DNA of 64,000 nt from contig CAZGLY010000014.1 in NCBI GenBank assembly GCA_964526675.1, positions 1-64,000 on the forward strand, written 5' to 3'. Source of the DNA: CAZADA01 sp964526675. Its GTDB lineage: Bacteria; Pseudomonadota; Alphaproteobacteria; Caulobacterales; Maricaulaceae. Made by a program: the position numbers and the translations under genes. Under the pieces are notes generated by a model that had not been told where the DNA came from, searched no databases, and was given only the letters and a program-made list of their open reading frames with translations. Position 1 is the stretch's first letter. Every line of letters begins with the position of its first letter. Shown one piece after another: positions 8,751 through 16,624 of this stretch.

Positions 8751-9149
8751 ATGAGCGCGTATCTTTTTGTCGCCTTTGGCGGAGCGGTTGGCGCGGCGGC
8801 GCGTCACGCCGCGAGCGCGGCCGCGTTGAAGCTGTGGGGACCGGGCTGGCCCCACGGCACGTTCGCGGTGAACCTGACGGGCGGTTTGATGATGGGCCTG
8901 TTGGCGGGATGGTTGGTCCACCGCAGCGGAGCCGCCGTTTTGGGCCTGAGCGCGCAGGATGTGCGGTTGTGGCTCGCCACGGGCGTGCTGGGCGGCTTCA
9001 CCACGTTTTCCGCGTTCTCCCTCGAGATGGCGTTGATGATCGAGCGCAAAGCGGTCGCGGCGGCGGCGCTCTACGCCTTTGTCTCGGTGCTGGGCGCCCT
9101 CGGCGCGGTGTTCCTGGGACTGCTGATCGCGCGGCGGGTGTTCTCGTGA
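8751..9149 (+). CDS. crcB: Fluoride exporter CrcB/Fluc
   Basis: This is a four-helix inner-membrane fluoride channel of 132 residues that works as an antiparallel dimer. Family motifs are GGAVGAAARH at the start, the PHGTFAVNLTGG segment holding the central Asn, and GGFTTFSAFS at residues 81-90, which supplies the pore Phe residues. The gene overlaps rluC (GTGA), and the crcB-rluC-HAD-ATP12 order is common in alphaproteobacteria. No fluoride riboswitch could be recognised upstream. Confidence 0.93.
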   Translation: MSAYLFVAFGGAVGAAARHAASAAALKLWGPGWPHGTFAVNLTGGLMMGLLAGWLVHRSGAAVLGLSAQDVRLWLATGVLGGFTTFSAFSLEMALMIERKAVAAAALYAFVSVLGALGAVFLGLLIARRVFS

Positions 9150-10132
9150 GCGGCGTGGAGCGGGTGGCGGTGGAGGCGGGCGACGCCGGCGCGCGGCTCG
9201 ATCGCTGGTTCAAGCGCCGGTATCCCGGCCTGACCCATGGCGCGCTGGAGAAGCTCTTGCGCACGGGCCAAGTGCGGGTGGACGGCGCGCGCGCGAAGGC
9301 CAACCAGAGGCTGGAGACGGGCCAGGAGGTGCGCGTGCCGCCTCTGGCGGCGACGCCCGCGCCGCCGCAAGACCGCAAAGACGTGCCGCAGGCGGACGCC
9401 GCGCTGATCCGCAGTCTCGTCATCTATGAGGACGATCACCTCATTGCGCTGAACAAGCCCCACGGCCTCGCCGTTCAAGGCGGCGCCAAGACCCACCGCC
9501 ATGTGGACGCGATGCTGCCGGCGCTTGCAGCGCCTGGGGCCGAGCCGCCGCGTCTCGTCCATCGGCTCGACCGCGACACGTCTGGCGTGCTCGTGCTTGG
9601 CAAGACGCCGGCGGCCACGGCGGCGCTCGCGAAAGGATTTGCGAGCCGACGCACCGAAAAGACCTATTGGGCGGTGACGCTGGGCGTTCCGACCCCGCGG
9701 GCCGGGCTGATCAAGGGCTTCCTCCGCAAGGAGGCCGGGCGTGCGGGGCGCGAGCGCATGGTGGCGGCGCGCCACGGCGACGACGACGCGGTGTACGCGC
9801 GCACGCGCTATGCGGTGATCGCCCAGGCGGGCGCGCGGGCGGCGTGGGTCGGCTTGCGGCCGGAGACCGGACGCACCCACCAGCTGCGCGTCCATATGAG
9901 CATGCTGGGGACGTCGATTGTCGGCGACCGCAAGTACGTCTGCGATCGTGAAACGCCGGGCGGCTTGGCGGACGCGCTGCATCTGCACGCGCGCCAGCTC
10001 GTCGCGCCGCACCCCAGCGGTCGCGGGCTGCTGGATGTGACGGCCGAGCCGCCGGCGCATGTGAGCCACGCCCTTCTCACGCTCGGTTTCGACCCGCGCC
10101 TGGGCGATGTCATGGACTGGCCGGAGGGCTGA
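9146..10132 (+). CDS. rluC: 23S rRNA pseudouridine synthase RluC/RluD family
   Basis: The 328-residue enzyme isomerises uridines in 23S rRNA. An S4-like RNA-binding domain (residues 10-75: LDRWFKRRYPGL, RVDGARAKANQRL) precedes the catalytic domain with the Asp D142 in HRLDRDTSG and the GRTHQLRVHM motif. It starts at GTG overlapping the crcB stop. Specificity (U955/2504/2580 as RluC, or RluD sites) is inferred from family resemblance and is less sure than the activity class. Confidence 0.87.
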   Translation: MSGVERVAVEAGDAGARLDRWFKRRYPGLTHGALEKLLRTGQVRVDGARAKANQRLETGQEVRVPPLAATPAPPQDRKDVPQADAALIRSLVIYEDDHLIALNKPHGLAVQGGAKTHRHVDAMLPALAAPGAEPPRLVHRLDRDTSGVLVLGKTPAATAALAKGFASRRTEKTYWAVTLGVPTPRAGLIKGFLRKEAGRAGRERMVAARHGDDDAVYARTRYAVIAQAGARAAWVGLRPETGRTHQLRVHMSMLGTSIVGDRKYVCDRETPGGLADALHLHARQLVAPHPSGRGLLDVTAEPPAHVSHALLTLGFDPRLGDVMDWPEG

Positions 10133-10135
10133 CGG

Positions 10136-10858
10136 ATGACCTTGAAACTCGCGGTCTGGGATGTGGACGGCACGCTGGTCGACAGCCGCGCGGTGATTGC
10201 GGAGGCGATGGACCGCGCGTTTGAGGCGGCGGGGCTGCCGCGCCCGGGCTATGAGCGCACCCGTGTGATCGTGGGGCTTTCCCTGGAGCCGGCGTGCCGC
10301 GCGATGCTCGAGCCGGAGCGGGCGGCGGACGACGATCTCGTGCGGCGTCTCGCCCAGGGCTATCGCGATGGCTTCCTCGCGCTGCGGGCCGAGCAGGCGG
10401 ATCACGAACCGCTCTATCCCGGCGCGCGAGAGGCCGTCACGCGGCTGGCGGAGGAGGGCTGGTTGCTCGCCGTGGCGACGGGCAAGTCGCGCAAAGGGCT
10501 TGAGCGCATGCTTGAGGTCCATGGGTTTCGCGATCTGTTCGACACCGTGTGGTGCGCCGATGACGGGCCGAGCAAGCCGGACCCGCACATGCTCGACCAG
10601 GCGATGCGCCATGTCGGCGCGGATCGTGCGCAAACCGTGATGATCGGCGACACCGCCCACGACATGCGCATGGCCCGCGCGGCGCAGGTGCGCGCCGTCG
10701 GCGTCGCGTGGGGCTTTCACACGCCGGAAGAGGTGGAGGCGGGCGGCGCCCACGAGATCCATCATGATTTCGCGTCGCTCAACGGCGGCCTGGATCGCTG
10801 GGCTGAGGCGCAGGCTGACGGCCGCGTCGCCGGACGCCCGGCCTCGGAGACGGCGTGA
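10136..10858 (+). CDS. HAD-superfamily phosphatase (phosphoglycolate-phosphatase-like)
   Basis: This is a 240-residue HAD-IA hydrolase. Motif I is DVDGTLVDS with the nucleophile Asp, motif II is ATGKS, motif III Lys is in PSKPDP, and motif IV is MIGDTAHDM. The cap is the small helical type seen in Gph-like enzymes. It begins three bases after rluC behind GGAGGG and overlaps the next gene by TGATG, so it is part of the crcB-rluC operon. The substrate is not known. Confidence 0.87.
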   Translation: MTLKLAVWDVDGTLVDSRAVIAEAMDRAFEAAGLPRPGYERTRVIVGLSLEPACRAMLEPERAADDDLVRRLAQGYRDGFLALRAEQADHEPLYPGAREAVTRLAEEGWLLAVATGKSRKGLERMLEVHGFRDLFDTVWCADDGPSKPDPHMLDQAMRHVGADRAQTVMIGDTAHDMRMARAAQVRAVGVAWGFHTPEEVEAGGAHEIHHDFASLNGGLDRWAEAQADGRVAGRPASETA

Positions 10859-11592
10859 TGGCGGTCGGCGGCACGGCCTCGGCGGATCCGCGGCCGAAAC
10901 GGTTCTACGCCGATGTCGCGGTTGCGGCGGCGGACGGGGGTTGGACCGTCACCCTCGATGGGCGGCCGGTGCGCACGCCGGCCCGGGCGCTGCTCGCCAC
11001 GCCCACTCAGGCGCTGGCGCAGCTGCTCGCCGCGGAGTGGGACGCCCAGGGCGAGCGCGTCGACATCGCCAGCATGCACGCGCTGCGCCTGGCGCACGTG
11101 GCGCTGGATCGCACGCCGCTGGCGCGACCGGAGATTGGCGATCAGGTGCGGGCCTACGCCGAGACCGACTTGGTGTGCCATTTGGCCGACACCGACGCCG
11201 CCTTGCGGGAGACGCAGGACGCCGCCTGGGGCCCGCTGCGCGCCTGGGCGGGGGCGGAGTTGGGCGTCGCGCTGACAGCGACGCGCGGCGTGATCGCCGT
11301 GGCCCAACCGCCCGCGAGCCTGGACGCGGCGCGCGACGCCGCGCTGGCGCTCGATGACTTTCGGCTCACGGGGCTCGCGCACGCGATGGCGTTGTTGGGC
11401 TCGGCCGTGCTGGCGTTTGCGCTGGACCGCGGGCGGATCAGCGCGGCGGAGGCGTTCGAGACGTCCGGCGTTGATGAGGCGCATCAGGAGGCGCGCTGGG
11501 GCGTCGACCCGGAAGCGGCCGCGCGCGCGGCCGCGTTGGCCCATGAGTTGGCCGTGACCGAGCGGTTTCTGCGCGCCGTGGACGCGGGTTAG
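10858..11592 (+). CDS. ATP12-family F1-ATPase assembly chaperone
   Basis: ATP12 proteins bind the F1 alpha subunit during ATP synthase assembly in mitochondria and alphaproteobacteria. The 244-residue protein opens with RPKRFYADVAV and VTLDGRPVRTPARALL, the conserved N-terminal block, and ends with a helical domain (DEAHQEARWG). The ATG at 10858 overlaps the HAD stop and lies seven bases after GGAGA; a GTG one codon earlier is possible. The F0 genes of the same complex are in this window at 37170-39782; no F1 genes are present. Confidence 0.85.
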   Translation: MAVGGTASADPRPKRFYADVAVAAADGGWTVTLDGRPVRTPARALLATPTQALAQLLAAEWDAQGERVDIASMHALRLAHVALDRTPLARPEIGDQVRAYAETDLVCHLADTDAALRETQDAAWGPLRAWAGAELGVALTATRGVIAVAQPPASLDAARDAALALDDFRLTGLAHAMALLGSAVLAFALDRGRISAAEAFETSGVDEAHQEARWGVDPEAAARAAALAHELAVTERFLRAVDAG

Positions 11593-11669
11593 GGCGGCGC
11601 GGCGCGCAGGCGAGGTGACTTCGCAACGCCCGGTCGGCTAGGTTTCGCCCAGTCCTGGGAGGAGCCTCC

Positions 11670-13202
11670 ATGAAAGATATTCTCGAAGAGTTGGAGCGGC
11701 GCCGGGCGTCCGCCCATGTCGGCGGCGGCGAGGCGCGCATTGAGGCTCAGCATGAACGCGGCAAGCTCGCGGCCCGGGAGCGGCTGGCGTTGCTGCTCGA
11801 TGAAGGGTCCTTCGAAGAATACGACATGTTCGTGCAACACCGGTGTACGGACTTTGGCATGGCGGACAAGACCATTCCCGGTGATGGCGTGGTCACCGGT
11901 TGGGGCACGATCAATGGCCGCCAAACATACGTGTTCTCCAAAGACTTTACCGTCTTTGGCGGTTCATTGTCGGAAGCGCACGCGCAAAAGATCGTCAAGA
12001 TCATGGAGATGGCGGTCCGCAACCAGGCGCCGGTGATCGGCTTGTATGACGCTGGCGGCGCGCGCATCCAAGAAGGGGTCGCCAGTTTGGCGGGCTACGC
12101 CGACATCTTTCTTCAGAACGTTTTGGCGTCGGGCGTCGTGCCGCAGATTTCTGTGATTATGGGGCCGTGCGCCGGGGGCGATGTGTATTCACCGGCGATG
12201 ACCGACTTCATCTTTATGGTGGAGGGCACGTCATATATGTATGTGACAGGGCCGGATGTCGTCAAAACGGTTACGAATGAAGTTGTGACGCACGAAGAAC
12301 TTGGCGGCGCCGGCGTTCACGCCAAAAAATCGGGCGTGGCGGATGGGGCGTTCAAGAATGACTTTGAAGCTCTGATCCAAATTCGCCGCTTGTTTGATTT
12401 TTTGCCCTTATCCAACCAAGAAAAGCCGCCGACACGACAAACCTATGACGACGCGATGCGCGATGAGATGTCGCTCGACACCCTGATCCCCGACAATCCC
12501 AACGCGCCCTATGACATGATGGAGTTGGTGGAGAAGGTCGCCGATGAAGGTGACGTCTTCCAGATCGCGCCGGCCTATGGACCGAACATCATCACCGCAT
12601 TCGTCCGCCTGGAGGGCTCCACCGTGGGGGTGGTCGCCAATCAACCGCTGGCGTTGGCGGGCGTCCTGGACATCGACGCCTCGCGTAAAGCGGCGCGGTT
12701 TGTGCGGTTTTGTGACGCATTCAACATTCCCATCCTCACATTTGTGGACGTACCGGGCTTCTTGCCTGGAACCCGCCAAGAATACGGGGGGCTGATCAAG
12801 CATGGCGCCAAATTGCTGTTCGCGTATGCTGAAGCGACGGTGCCCAAAGTGACGGTGATCACCCGAAAAGCTTATGGCGGGGCCTATGATGTCATGAGTT
12901 CAAAGCACATCCGCGGCGACATCAATTACGCCTGGCCCACGGCGCAAATCGCGGTCATGGGTTCGAAAGGGGCGGCGGAGATCATCTTCCGCAAAGACAT
13001 GGACGATCCGGAAAAGATGGCGGCTCACGCCAAGGAGTATGAAGACCGTTTCGCCAATCCATTTGTCGCGGCGCAACGCGGATACTTGGACGACGTGATC
13101 ATGCCCCATGGAACGCGTCGGCGCGTCGTGCGCGCGTTTCGCTCCCTGCGTAACAAACAGGCCACAAATCCGGCAAAGAAGCACGACAACATCCCCTTGT
13201 GA
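11670..13202 (+). CDS. pccB: Propionyl-CoA carboxylase beta chain
   Basis: This carboxyltransferase subunit moves CO2 from carboxybiotin to propionyl-CoA, yielding methylmalonyl-CoA. The 510-residue protein has both crotonase-fold halves, with GGARIQEGVASLAGY (first oxyanion Gly region), GPCAGGDVYSPAMTDFI, and in the second half VDVPGFLPGTRQEYGG and RKAYGGAYDVM. GGGAGGAG precedes the ATG. Parts of the gene (about 12190-13200) use visibly more A/T at third positions than neighbours, as often seen for highly expressed genes. The biotin subunit pccA follows 3.4 kb downstream. Confidence 0.95.
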   Translation: MKDILEELERRRASAHVGGGEARIEAQHERGKLAARERLALLLDEGSFEEYDMFVQHRCTDFGMADKTIPGDGVVTGWGTINGRQTYVFSKDFTVFGGSLSEAHAQKIVKIMEMAVRNQAPVIGLYDAGGARIQEGVASLAGYADIFLQNVLASGVVPQISVIMGPCAGGDVYSPAMTDFIFMVEGTSYMYVTGPDVVKTVTNEVVTHEELGGAGVHAKKSGVADGAFKNDFEALIQIRRLFDFLPLSNQEKPPTRQTYDDAMRDEMSLDTLIPDNPNAPYDMMELVEKVADEGDVFQIAPAYGPNIITAFVRLEGSTVGVVANQPLALAGVLDIDASRKAARFVRFCDAFNIPILTFVDVPGFLPGTRQEYGGLIKHGAKLLFAYAEATVPKVTVITRKAYGGAYDVMSSKHIRGDINYAWPTAQIAVMGSKGAAEIIFRKDMDDPEKMAAHAKEYEDRFANPFVAAQRGYLDDVIMPHGTRRRVVRAFRSLRNKQATNPAKKHDNIPL

Positions 13203-13283
13203 TCGGTCGTGGTGGTCAATCGCCGCCAGGCTGCTACGAACAGCGCACGATCGACATAATCTACGGAACCAGGGGGTTCGTTC

Positions 13284-14375
13284 ATGAGCAATCGGGTGAT
13301 TTGGCTGGCTGGCGTGGCGGCTCTGGCGTTGAGCGCCTGTGGCGCGCCGTCGGAAGAGGATGTGGCGGAGCTGCAAGACGACGCGGCGGACGCCGCGGCG
13401 GTGGTCCGCGAGGCCGCAAGCGACGCGGCTGAGGCGGTCGGCGAGGCGGCGGGCGACGCCGCCGACGCGGTTGAAGAGGTCGTGACCGACGCGGCCGCGG
13501 ACGCCGACGCGGCGCTGGAGGAGCTTGGCGACGCGGCGGAGGAGCAACTCGATACCGCCGTTGAAGCGGTCGAGGCGTTTGTGTCGCCGGTGGACGAAGC
13601 GCGGCTTGAGGCGGTGCTCGCCCATCCGCGGCGTGACGAAGACCGCGCGCGCGACGACGCGCGTCATCCGCAGGAGGTGGTGAGCTTCTTTGGCATCGCC
13701 CCGACGGATACGGTGGTTGAGGTGTTGCCCGGCGGCGGGTGGTACACGCGCGTTCTGGCGCCGTATGTCGCGGAAAACGGACGCTACGCGGCGGTGAACT
13801 ATTCCATGGCGATGATCGAGGAGCTGTTCGGCGATCGGCTGACCGATGAGCGTCGCGCCGATATGGCCGGCTTCCCGGACACGTGGCCAGAGAAAGTGGT
13901 CGAGTTTGCGGCTGAGGACGGCCGTGAGCCGATTGACGTGCTTGGCGCCTACTTCTTCGGCGGCGTGCCGGAAGAAGCCCAAGGCGCTGCGGACGCCGTT
14001 CTGTTCATCCGCGCGCTGCACAATCTTGAGCGCGCTGGCTTGATGGAGGACGCGATCGCGGACGCGGCGGCGTTGTTGAAGCCCGGCGGCGTCGTCGGCG
14101 TCGTTCAGCACAGCGCCCGTGACGAGGCCCCGGACGACTATGTCGACGGCTCCAATGGGTATCTGCGTCAAGCGCGCGTCGTCGAAGCCTTCGAAGCCGG
14201 CGGCTTCACGCTGGTGGCCGAGAGCGACGTGAACGCCAACCCGAACGACACCACGGACTATCCCAACGGCGTGTGGACGTTGCCGCCCGTGTTGGGGACC
14301 GGTGAAAACGAGGACGAGTATCGGGCGATCGGCGAATCCAACCGCATGACGCTGCTCTTCCGCAAAGAGGCGTAG
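13284..14375 (+). CDS. Predicted lipoprotein methyltransferase with Ala-rich acidic stalk
   Basis: A 363-residue protein with a lipoprotein signal (ALSAC, lipidated C19). It is followed by about 85 residues of Ala/Asp/Glu-rich sequence (DAADA, EAAGDAADAVEEV and similar), predicted to form a long amphipathic helix. The rest is a class I Rossmann methyltransferase of the COG4798 kind, with VVEVLPGGGWYTRVLAP as the SAM-loop region and LLKPGGVVGVVQH later. The paralogue at 15021 shares this domain but lacks the stalk. An SAM enzyme outside the cytoplasm is unexpected, so substrate and cofactor supply are unknown. AGGGGG precedes the start. Confidence 0.8.
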   Translation: MSNRVIWLAGVAALALSACGAPSEEDVAELQDDAADAAAVVREAASDAAEAVGEAAGDAADAVEEVVTDAAADADAALEELGDAAEEQLDTAVEAVEAFVSPVDEARLEAVLAHPRRDEDRARDDARHPQEVVSFFGIAPTDTVVEVLPGGGWYTRVLAPYVAENGRYAAVNYSMAMIEELFGDRLTDERRADMAGFPDTWPEKVVEFAAEDGREPIDVLGAYFFGGVPEEAQGAADAVLFIRALHNLERAGLMEDAIADAAALLKPGGVVGVVQHSARDEAPDDYVDGSNGYLRQARVVEAFEAGGFTLVAESDVNANPNDTTDYPNGVWTLPPVLGTGENEDEYRAIGESNRMTLLFRKEA

Positions 14376-14437
14376 CCGCCTGCTGGATGGCGGGCCTTGG
14401 CCCGCCATCCACGCGCGGCGCCGTTGAGCGCCGGTCG

Positions 14438-14914
14438 TCAGTCGTGGGCGACGGCTTCACCAACGACCGCGGAGAGCACGCCCGTCATGCGGGCGATCGC
14501 GGGATGATCCGCCGCCACGCCATGACGCGCCGCGAGGGCGGCGGGGTCGTTGTAGGCGATTTGGGTCGCGCCGTCGGCGTCGCTCCACGCCAGCACGTGA
14601 ACAGGCAGGTCGATGCCCATGGTCGGCGCAGCTTGCAGCAACGGCGTTCCCAAACGCGGATTGCCGAAGATCAACAGCTGCATCGGAGCGAGTTCAGCCT
14701 CAATGCTCGCGGCCCCGGCGGCGTGGTCCACCCGAGCCATAACTTTGGCGCCGCGGCCGGTGACTGCGGCTTCCACGCGGTCAAGCGTGTCGCTCACGGA
14801 GTGGGGGCTGGCGGTGACGACCAAATGGGCGGGCGTGGTGTCGGCGGCGGCTGGCGTCATGGCGACGAATCCTATGATCAGGACGGACAAAAGCGCGCGA
14901 ATCGGGTGGGGCAT
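14438..14914 (-). CDS. Exported DUF302 protein
   Basis: The 158-residue protein begins with a signal peptide (MPHPIRALLSVLIIGF, then PAAAD) and continues with a DUF302 domain. Its signature is the Leu-Ile-Phe-Gly-Asn-Pro core (QLLIFGNPRLGTPLLQ) and VHVLAWSDADGAT. Members occur as periplasmic or membrane-bound proteins of unknown role. The start at 14914 is set by AGGAG about seven bases upstream on the minus strand. It lies convergent to the first methyltransferase and divergent from the second. Confidence 0.82.
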   Translation of the reverse strand: MPHPIRALLSVLIIGFVAMTPAAADTTPAHLVVTASPHSVSDTLDRVEAAVTGRGAKVMARVDHAAGAASIEAELAPMQLLIFGNPRLGTPLLQAAPTMGIDLPVHVLAWSDADGATQIAYNDPAALAARHGVAADHPAIARMTGVLSAVVGEAVAHD

Positions 14915-15020
14915 GGAGGCTCTCCTAGGCTCGGGACACAAACCTGGTTAAGCACTTGAACACTATGATGCCCAGCAACGACCATGACATCGGCGTTCAA
15001 ACTCATGTGAGAGGTCCGCG

Positions 15021-16016
15021 GTGAAGCGCACGCGAAACACGACCGGCGACAGCATCACGAGGATTGATGTGGGACGGTCCGCCAACTCGCCCTTAGGCGC
15101 GCTCGTGCTGCGAAGCCTCGCTGCGGCGTTGGCGATGGCGTGCGTGATGTCGGCCTCCGCCCACGCGCAGTTTGTCATGCCGGACGAGACGCCGCCGGTC
15201 GACGCCAGGCCCTTGCGCAATGACGAGTTGCTGCGCCTGGCGCTGTCGCTCAACCATCCGCGGCGGAAGCCGGACTATCGCCGCGATGTCGGGCGCAACC
15301 CCTATGAAACGTTGAGCTTTTTCCGCATCCGCCCGGAGATGACGGTGGCGGAGGCGGCGCCGGAGGAGGGCTGGTACACGCGGGTGCTCGCGCCCTACAT
15401 CGCGAACAAAGGTCGCTATGTGGCGTTGAACTACTCGACGGCCGTACTGAAGCAGGTGATGGGCGGGGCGCTCACGCCGGAAGAGCGGGCGGAGGCGGCG
15501 GCCTTTCCCGCGATCTGGCCGGCGATGGTCGACGCGATGCTCGCGGGCTCTGAGGACGAGGGTCTGGAGGTGCACGGCGCGTACTTTTTGGGCGACACGC
15601 CGACGGATCTGGATGAGGGTGTGGACGCGGTGCTGTTCATCCGGGCGCTTCACCACATGAAGCGCTTTGGCGGGCTGGACGCCGCGATCGCCGAGACGGC
15701 GACCCTTCTGAAACCCGGCGGCTTGGTCGGGGTCGTGCAACATCGCGCGAAGCCGGACGCGCCGGACAGCTACGCGGATGGATCGAAAGGGTATCTGCGG
15801 GAGATTGACGTGATTGCGGCGTTCGAGGCGGCGGGATTTGCGCTGCTGGATCGCAGCGAGGTGAACGCCAATCCCAAGGATCCCGCGGACTGGCCGGCCG
15901 GGGCGTGGACCTTGCCGCCGCGCCTGATCACGGGCGCGGATGAGGAGCGCTATCGCGAGATCGGGGAATCCGATCGCATGACGCTTCTTTTCCAACTGAC
16001 GGACGACTCCGCTTAA
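15021..16016 (+). CDS. Predicted exported methyltransferase (COG4798-like)
   Basis: This is the paralogue of the protein at 13284. The 331-residue protein has a long N-terminal signal region (hydrophobic LAAALAMACVMSA, cleavage near AHAQ, residue 50) and the same methyltransferase domain: AEAAPEEGWYTRVLAPYI, VDAVLFIRALHHM, LLKPGGLVGVVQH, SEVNANPKDPADWP. There is no acidic stalk and no lipobox, so it is probably a soluble periplasmic form. In the SAM loop Glu-Glu replaces the Gly-Gly of the paralogue. GTG start with GAGAGG six bases upstream. Confidence 0.8.
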   Translation: MKRTRNTTGDSITRIDVGRSANSPLGALVLRSLAAALAMACVMSASAHAQFVMPDETPPVDARPLRNDELLRLALSLNHPRRKPDYRRDVGRNPYETLSFFRIRPEMTVAEAAPEEGWYTRVLAPYIANKGRYVALNYSTAVLKQVMGGALTPEERAEAAAFPAIWPAMVDAMLAGSEDEGLEVHGAYFLGDTPTDLDEGVDAVLFIRALHHMKRFGGLDAAIAETATLLKPGGLVGVVQHRAKPDAPDSYADGSKGYLREIDVIAAFEAAGFALLDRSEVNANPKDPADWPAGAWTLPPRLITGADEERYREIGESDRMTLLFQLTDDSA

Positions 16017-16121
16017 CCGCCACGTCTGGCGTCGCGGCGTAAGGACGGTCGGCGCGTTCGATGTCGCTCCGCGATCCGCAGCGGGCCACGGAACACGTGG
16101 TCGGCGCCGGCGCGTAAGCCG

Positions 16122-16265
16122 TTACGCCAGGCCGGAGGCGCCCGCGCTGAGCAGAAGCGCGTTGGCGACCGACAATCCGGCGCCGAGCGACACCAAAACC
16201 GTCGCCAAAGCGCCAGTCCATAGACTTTCTTCAATGTGTCCGCGGTGGATATCAGACGGTCGCAT
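16122..16265 (-). CDS. Small single-pass membrane protein, 47 residues
   Basis: This short frame begins MRPSDIHRGHIEES, continues with one hydrophobic helix (TGALATVLVSLGAGLSVANA), and ends in LLLSAGASGLA. An ATG at 16265 follows GGGAG at about eight bases' spacing, and the stop is TAA at 16122-16124. The polar-then-hydrophobic pattern and good ribosome-binding site argue for a real gene, but no family is recognised. It lies in the gap between the second exported methyltransferase and pccA, reading toward the former. Confidence 0.5.
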   Translation of the reverse strand: MRPSDIHRGHIEESLWTGALATVLVSLGAGLSVANALLLSAGASGLA

Positions 16266-16624
16266 CGTGTTGACTCCCTTCTTGAGGCGACACTGGACGG
16301 CGACGACCCAGGCTGTGCAGGCCAGTCTCGATCAGGACTATAGGGTTAACACAAATGAACCTTGGTAAACAATATAAAAATGCGATGGGCGCACTTTCTC
16401 ATTTTGAAACACATAATTTCATTTTGTTTTAACCAAAATGTATTGAATTGGAACGCTGCGACGTTTTGTGTTTCATCAAAGCACAATGCCGAGGACCTGC
16501 GATGGCGCGCCGCCTCGCGCTCGTGGATTGGCGCGGGTCCCGTTGGGGGCGCCGGTTAGTGGCGCCGGCGCGCGGGCGCTTGTAGGTTGGTGGCCCGCCT
16601 GCTGACCAACGCCGAGGCTTCACC
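16266..16624. other. Intergenic region upstream of pccA with AT-rich island
   Basis: This 359-base stretch separates the small membrane gene from pccA. The middle (about 16335-16460) is strikingly AT-rich compared with the rest of the window and holds three copies of a CATTTTG heptamer, listed separately. The flanks are normal GC. I see no further credible gene. It most likely contains the pccA promoter and the promoter of the 47-residue gene. Confidence 0.6.
16400..16440. repeat. CATTTTG repeat cluster, candidate operator
   Basis: CATTTTG occurs as direct repeats at 16400-16406 and 16420-16426 (20-base phase, about two helical turns). It occurs inverted as CAAAATG at 16434-16440, so the last two form a 7-7-7 perfect inverted repeat. 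The cluster lies about 185 bases upstream of pccA in the AT-rich island. The arrangement suggests binding of a dimeric regulator. The regulator is unknown. Confidence 0.45.

Noticed and set aside
9071..10765. 564-codon minus-strand frame opposite rluC and the HAD gene
   Set aside because: Covers three well-supported plus-strand genes; Arg/His-rich composition and no motifs.
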